Assembly (NCBI RefSeq): GCF_026342735.1
Contig: NZ_JAPEMM010000002.1
Coordinates: forward strand, 1,240,001-1,304,000
Length of the DNA: 64,000 bases
Source of the DNA: Streptomyces sp. NBC_00193
GTDB taxonomy: Bacteria > Actinomycetota > Actinomycetes > Streptomycetales > Streptomycetaceae
Direction of reading: 5' to 3'
Part shown: piece after piece, positions 60,997-64,000 of the stretch
Layout of the letters: every line of letters begins with the position of its first letter
Numbering within the stretch: the first letter of the stretch is position 1
Position numbers and translations under genes: made by a program
The notes under the pieces: model-generated
The model's input: only the letters and a program-made list of their open reading frames with translations
Told to the model about the DNA's origin: nothing
Databases searched by the model: none

Positions 60997-61884
60997 TCAG
61001 CGGGCGGCGGCGCGCGCCCGCGCCCGGGCCGCGCGGGCGATCGGGAGGTAGCGCAGGCGCTCCGGCAGGAGGGGTACGAGCAGGCGCAGGGCGGTGCTGA
61101 ACCGGCGCAGGCGGCGTTCCTGGGCCGGGGTCCACTCCAGCCCGATGGCGGCGCGCGCCTCGGGCGGCATGTAGCCGGCGGTGACGAAGGCCCGGAAGTG
61201 CAGGAAGGCGGCCCGCAGGACGGGCCAGGTCAGGCGCAGCAGGAGCCGGACCGGCAGCGTGCCCCCGGTGGGGCGGGGCAGGGGCGCGTCGGTGGCGAGG
61301 AGTTCGCGGACGACCTTGGTGGGCTCGATCTCCTCGGCCAGCATCCGGTGGTAGTACGGCCAGTACTCCTCGATGCTCTGCGGCATGTCCCGGTCGTGCA
61401 GCCCGAGGATGCGGCCGACCTGGAGCCACTCGCGGTAGAGCTGCCGTTCCTGGGCCGGGGTGAAGGGGCGCAGCAGGTAGCGCCCGGCGTAGAGGTAGAT
61501 CGGGAAGCCGGTGGCGTGCACCCAGGCGTAGCAGGCGGGGTCGAGGGAGTGGTAGCGGCGCCCCCGGGTGTCGGTGCCCTGGATCTCCTTGTGCAGGCGG
61601 CGCACCCGGCGCCCTTCGGCGGCGGCGTCGGCTCCGCCGTACACCCAGAGCTGGACGGAGCGCAGGGAGCGCTCGCCGCGGCCCCAGGGGTCGGTGCGGA
61701 AGACGGAGTGCTCGTCGACCCCGGCGCCGATGGCGGGGTGGGCGACCTGCAGGGTGAAGGCGGCGGGCAGCATGAGCAGCGCGCGGACGTCGCCCGCGAT
61801 GGTCCAGAGCACTCCACCGGGCGGCGGGGGCTCGGGGTCGCTGCGGGTGCCGGCGCCCTTCAAGGGCCGTTCCGTCGTGCTCAT
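60997..61884 (-). CDS. MpaB/DUF2236-family protein
   Basis: A 295-aa protein of the oxygenase MpaB family (DUF2236), heme-binding in the few characterised members. Family segments are LQVAHPAIGAGVDEHSVF, AWVHATGFPIYLYAGRYLL, YREWLQVGRILGLHDRDM and YWPYYHRMLAEEIEPTKVVR. The start ATG 61884 is clear. Substrate unknown. It converges on the M1 peptidase gene with 34 nt between stop codons. Confidence 0.8.
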   Translation of the reverse strand: MSTTERPLKGAGTRSDPEPPPPGGVLWTIAGDVRALLMLPAAFTLQVAHPAIGAGVDEHSVFRTDPWGRGERSLRSVQLWVYGGADAAAEGRRVRRLHKEIQGTDTRGRRYHSLDPACYAWVHATGFPIYLYAGRYLLRPFTPAQERQLYREWLQVGRILGLHDRDMPQSIEEYWPYYHRMLAEEIEPTKVVRELLATDAPLPRPTGGTLPVRLLLRLTWPVLRAAFLHFRAFVTAGYMPPEARAAIGLEWTPAQERRLRRFSTALRLLVPLLPERLRYLPIARAARARARAAAR

Positions 61885-61978
61885 CCGTGCGCCCCCAGGG
61901 TGTCGACCAGCCGTTCTCCCAGTATGCAGGGGGTCCGGAACCTTCCGCCGGGCCCTGTGGACGGTGCATCCTGCGGCC

Positions 61979-62155
61979 ATGAACCTGTCCCCCTCGGCCT
62001 GGGTGCAGGCCATTGCCCCCTGGGTGCTGACCGGCGCGGCCGTCGCGCTGGCCCTGATCCTCGCGGTGCTCGGCGCGCTGTTCGCGGTGCCGTACCTCCT
62101 CCTGAGGTTCCGCAGCGACGACGAGGCCTCGGCCTCGGAGGCACCGAAGAAGTAG
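61979..62155 (+). CDS. Small single-span membrane protein
   Basis: A 58-aa protein with one membrane helix (WVLTGAAVALALILAVLGAL) and a charged tail (RFRSDDEASASEAPKK). No SD is evident, so it might be leaderless. Function unknown. It is divergent from the MpaB-like gene. Confidence 0.55.
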   Translation: MNLSPSAWVQAIAPWVLTGAAVALALILAVLGALFAVPYLLLRFRSDDEASASEAPKK

Positions 62156-62256
62156 CACTGCGTCCAGAAACCCGTGTCACAGGTGTTACCGCGAAGTAAC
62201 CCTGGCTGCTTGGATGGCGGAGCCGATCTTCCCCCACAGGAACGAGGGAGACCTCC

Positions 62257-63246
62257 ATGCCCCAGATCCAGCCCCGCAAGGCCCGCGCGGCCGCCGCGGC
62301 CGTCGCCGCCATCGCCGTCGGATCGCTCGTCGCCACCGCGGCTCCCGCCGCCACCGCCGCGGAGAGCGCCGCCACGCCGCGGCTCAGCGTCCTGTCGTAC
62401 AACGCGTTCCTGATGAGCAAGAACCTGTACCCCAACTGGGGCCAGGACCACCGGGCTGCGGAGATCCCCAAGGCCTCCTGGTACCAGGGCCACGACGTCG
62501 TCGTGGTCCAGGAGGCCTTCGACAACGGCGCCTCCGACGCGCTGAAGGCCAACTCGGCCGCGCAGTACCCGTACCAGACCCCCGTCGTGGGCCGCAGCAA
62601 GAGCGGCTGGGATGCCACGGGCGGCGCCTACTCCTCCACCACCCCGGAGGACGGCGGCGTCACGATCCTCAGCAAGTGGCCGATCGTGCGCAAGGAGCAG
62701 GTGGTCTACAAGGACGCCTGCGGCGCCGACTGGTGGTCCAACAAGGGCTTCGCCTACGTCGTGCTGAACGTGAACGGCACCAAGGTCCACGTGGTCGGCA
62801 CGCACGCCCAGTCCACCGACCCCGGCTGCGGCGCGGGCGAGGCGGCGGAGATGCGCGCCCGCCAGTTCCGGACCATCGACGCGTTCCTGGACGGCAAGAA
62901 CATCCCGGCGAGCGAGCAGGTCATCGTGGCGGGCGACATGAACGTCGACTCGCGCACCCCGGAGCTCGCCACCATGCTGGCCAACGCCGACCTGGCCGGC
63001 TCCGACACCCGCACGGGGCACACGTACTCCTTCGACACCGCGCTGAACTCGATAGCGAAGTACCGCTACCCGACCGACCCGCGCGAGGACCTGGACTACG
63101 TGCTCTACCGCAAGGGCAACGCCCGCCCGGCGAACTGGGAGAACAACGTCGTCCTGGAGCAGTCGGCGCCCTGGACGGTCTCCAGCTGGGGCACCTCCTA
63201 CACGTACACCAACCTCTCCGACCACTACCCGCTGATCGGCCGCTGA
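62257..63246 (+). CDS. Secreted sphingomyelinase C-type phosphodiesterase
   Basis: A 329-aa exported enzyme of the endonuclease/exonuclease/phosphatase fold. The signal peptide is about residues 1-35. Motifs include RLSVLSYNAFLM, VVVVQEAFDNGASD (metal Glu), VVGTHAQSTDPGCG, VIVAGDMNVDS and LSDHYPLIG (catalytic His). It fits bacterial sphingomyelinase C, although other phospholipids are possible. The leader has the inverted pair GTTAC/GTAAC (62185-62189, 62196-62200). Confidence 0.88.
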   Translation: MPQIQPRKARAAAAAVAAIAVGSLVATAAPAATAAESAATPRLSVLSYNAFLMSKNLYPNWGQDHRAAEIPKASWYQGHDVVVVQEAFDNGASDALKANSAAQYPYQTPVVGRSKSGWDATGGAYSSTTPEDGGVTILSKWPIVRKEQVVYKDACGADWWSNKGFAYVVLNVNGTKVHVVGTHAQSTDPGCGAGEAAEMRARQFRTIDAFLDGKNIPASEQVIVAGDMNVDSRTPELATMLANADLAGSDTRTGHTYSFDTALNSIAKYRYPTDPREDLDYVLYRKGNARPANWENNVVLEQSAPWTVSSWGTSYTYTNLSDHYPLIGR

Positions 63247-63286
63247 TCGGCGGCTGATCGGCGGCTGATCGGCGGCTGATCGGCCG
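63232..63286. repeat. Five 11-bp tandem repeats at the sphingomyelinase gene end
   Basis: CTGATCGGCSG-type units repeat five times; the second contains the stop codon TGA. The first unit encodes the last residues, so slippage here could change the C-terminus. Confidence 0.85.
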
Positions 63287-63316
63287 GTGACCCACCGCTG
63301 ATCCGCCACACCGGAA

Positions 63317-63351
63317 GGGGGGTGCCCGCCGCGATCCGGCGGGCACCCCCC
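63317..63351. terminator. Bidirectional hairpin terminator
   Basis: GGGGGGTGCCCGCC (63317-63330), a 7-nt loop and GGCGGGCACCCCCC (63338-63351): a perfect 14-bp stem followed by TTTCC. It serves the convergent sphingomyelinase and aminotransferase genes. Confidence 0.88.
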
Positions 63352-63370
63352 TTTCCTGCGGCCCCGGCCG

Positions 63371-64000
63371 TCAGCCGTTGGCCTTCGCCCGCTCCCACTC
63401 GCTCGCGTAGTCGTTGAAGATCCCCCGCAGGTGGTGGCCGATCTTCAGGTAGTCCAGGTCGTCGAGGTTGGCCAGCGACACGCGCACCGACCACTGGGGG
63501 CCGTCGAAGCCGCCGCCGTTGAGGAGGACCACCGAGGTCTGCTCGGCGAGGCGGAACAGCGGGTCGACGGGCTCGTAGTTCTTCTCCAGGAAGTCCGCGA
63601 AGTCCTTGCCGTGGACCCGTTCCGCCTCGGCCAGCAGGTCGAGCTCGATGTAGTACCCGGCCCGCTTGTCGTCCTCGGAGATCTTCATCTGGGCGCCCTC
63701 CAGCAGCAGGTCGAGCCTGCGGTGGACGATCTGCCGGATGCGCTCCTTGTACGCCTGGCCCTCGCCCAGCATGTCGAAGAGCGAGAAGAGCACCATCATC
63801 GTCTGCTGCGGCAGCGAGAGGCCGGCCGTGTGGTTGAGGGCCACCGACCGGGAGTCCGCGACGAGCCGGTCGATGAAGCGGATCTTCTCCGGCTCCAGGC
63901 TGAGGGTGCCGTACCGCTTGGCCAGCCGGTCCTTCTGGTCCTGCGGGAAGGCCGCGACCATCTCGTCGATGACGTTGTCGTCGTGCAGGCCGATGACGCC
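63371..64000 (-). CDS. aspD: Aspartate aminotransferase/4-decarboxylase, C-terminal part (cut by window edge)
   Basis: The visible 209 residues read in from the window edge without a start (GVIGLHDDNVIDEMVAAFPQ). They carry LEPEKIRFIDRLVADSRSVA, LSLPQQTMMVLFSLFDM, VVLLNGGGFDGPQWSVRVSL and LDYLKIGHHLRGIFNDYAS. These match the C-terminal half of the bifunctional PLP enzyme aspartate aminotransferase/4-decarboxylase, a beta-decarboxylase giving alanine. The PLP lysine lies outside the window. Confidence 0.8.
   Translation of the reverse strand, partial: GVIGLHDDNVIDEMVAAFPQDQKDRLAKRYGTLSLEPEKIRFIDRLVADSRSVALNHTAGLSLPQQTMMVLFSLFDMLGEGQAYKERIRQIVHRRLDLLLEGAQMKISEDDKRAGYYIELDLLAEAERVHGKDFADFLEKNYEPVDPLFRLAEQTSVVLLNGGGFDGPQWSVRVSLANLDDLDYLKIGHHLRGIFNDYASEWERAKANG

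Overview
The window is high-GC actinobacterial DNA, almost certainly a Streptomyces chromosome. The signs are very high G+C, GTG/TTG starts, a conservon (cvn) operon, a hopanoid operon, an actinobacterial-type c-di-AMP riboswitch ahead of a LysM/M23 hydrolase, and split small cold-shock loci. From memory, the order Tex - SCO6745-like - idi - CDP-alcohol genes - hpn cluster follows the S. coelicolor SCO674x-677x block. I could not check this.

Layout. 0-2.2 kb: the 5' end of a tRNA-Pro, a split transketolase pair behind a MerR/SoxR-type operator, and a YjbR-like gene. 2.3-6 kb: a conservon with a GAF-domain gene. 6.5-8.6 kb: two paralogous secreted proteins, the second broken. 8.7-9.9 kb: an IS630-type element inserted at a stop codon. 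9.9-14 kb: an MBL-fold hydrolase, an SGNH hydrolase, and a three-gene unit ending in a [2Fe-2S]/FAD/NAD reductase. 14.4-17.3 kb: a cold-shock locus (CspA-like protein, DEAD-box helicase, CBS protein, 104-aa protein).

17.4-20.4 kb is a decayed accessory zone. It holds two copies of a promoter plus long leader, with a 135-bp identical core and a compensatory base change. One copy precedes a wrecked csp gene and the other a MerR-like gene. A frameshifted PRC-barrel-like gene follows. 20.4-24 kb: an AlkZ-like glycosylase, a riboswitch-controlled peptidoglycan hydrolase and a tyrosine-phosphatase-like protein.

24-34 kb is the hopanoid operon on the minus strand (hpnC, D, E, polyprenyl synthase, shc, hpnG, H, O), mostly with overlapping start and stop codons. 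34.3-41.4 kb is a second minus-strand operon. It encodes two CDP-alcohol phosphotransferases, a glycerol-1-phosphate-dehydrogenase-like enzyme, a nucleotidyltransferase, a glycosyltransferase and a TagGH-like ABC exporter. This looks like a pathway for an unidentified phosphodiester-linked surface or lipid product.

41.7-64 kb holds mostly single housekeeping or accessory genes: a methyltransferase-GNAT fusion, idi, an anti-sigma-type ATPase, an HdeD-like protein, enoyl-CoA hydratase, two DJ-1-type proteins, an SLC13/ArsB-like carrier, an ABC-F protein, an SDR, a membrane protein/ImmA pair, Tex, an M1 aminopeptidase, an MpaB-like protein, a sphingomyelinase-type phosphodiesterase and the C-terminal part of an aspartate aminotransferase/4-decarboxylase cut by the window edge. 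Idi supplies isoprenoid precursors that the hopanoid operon would use.
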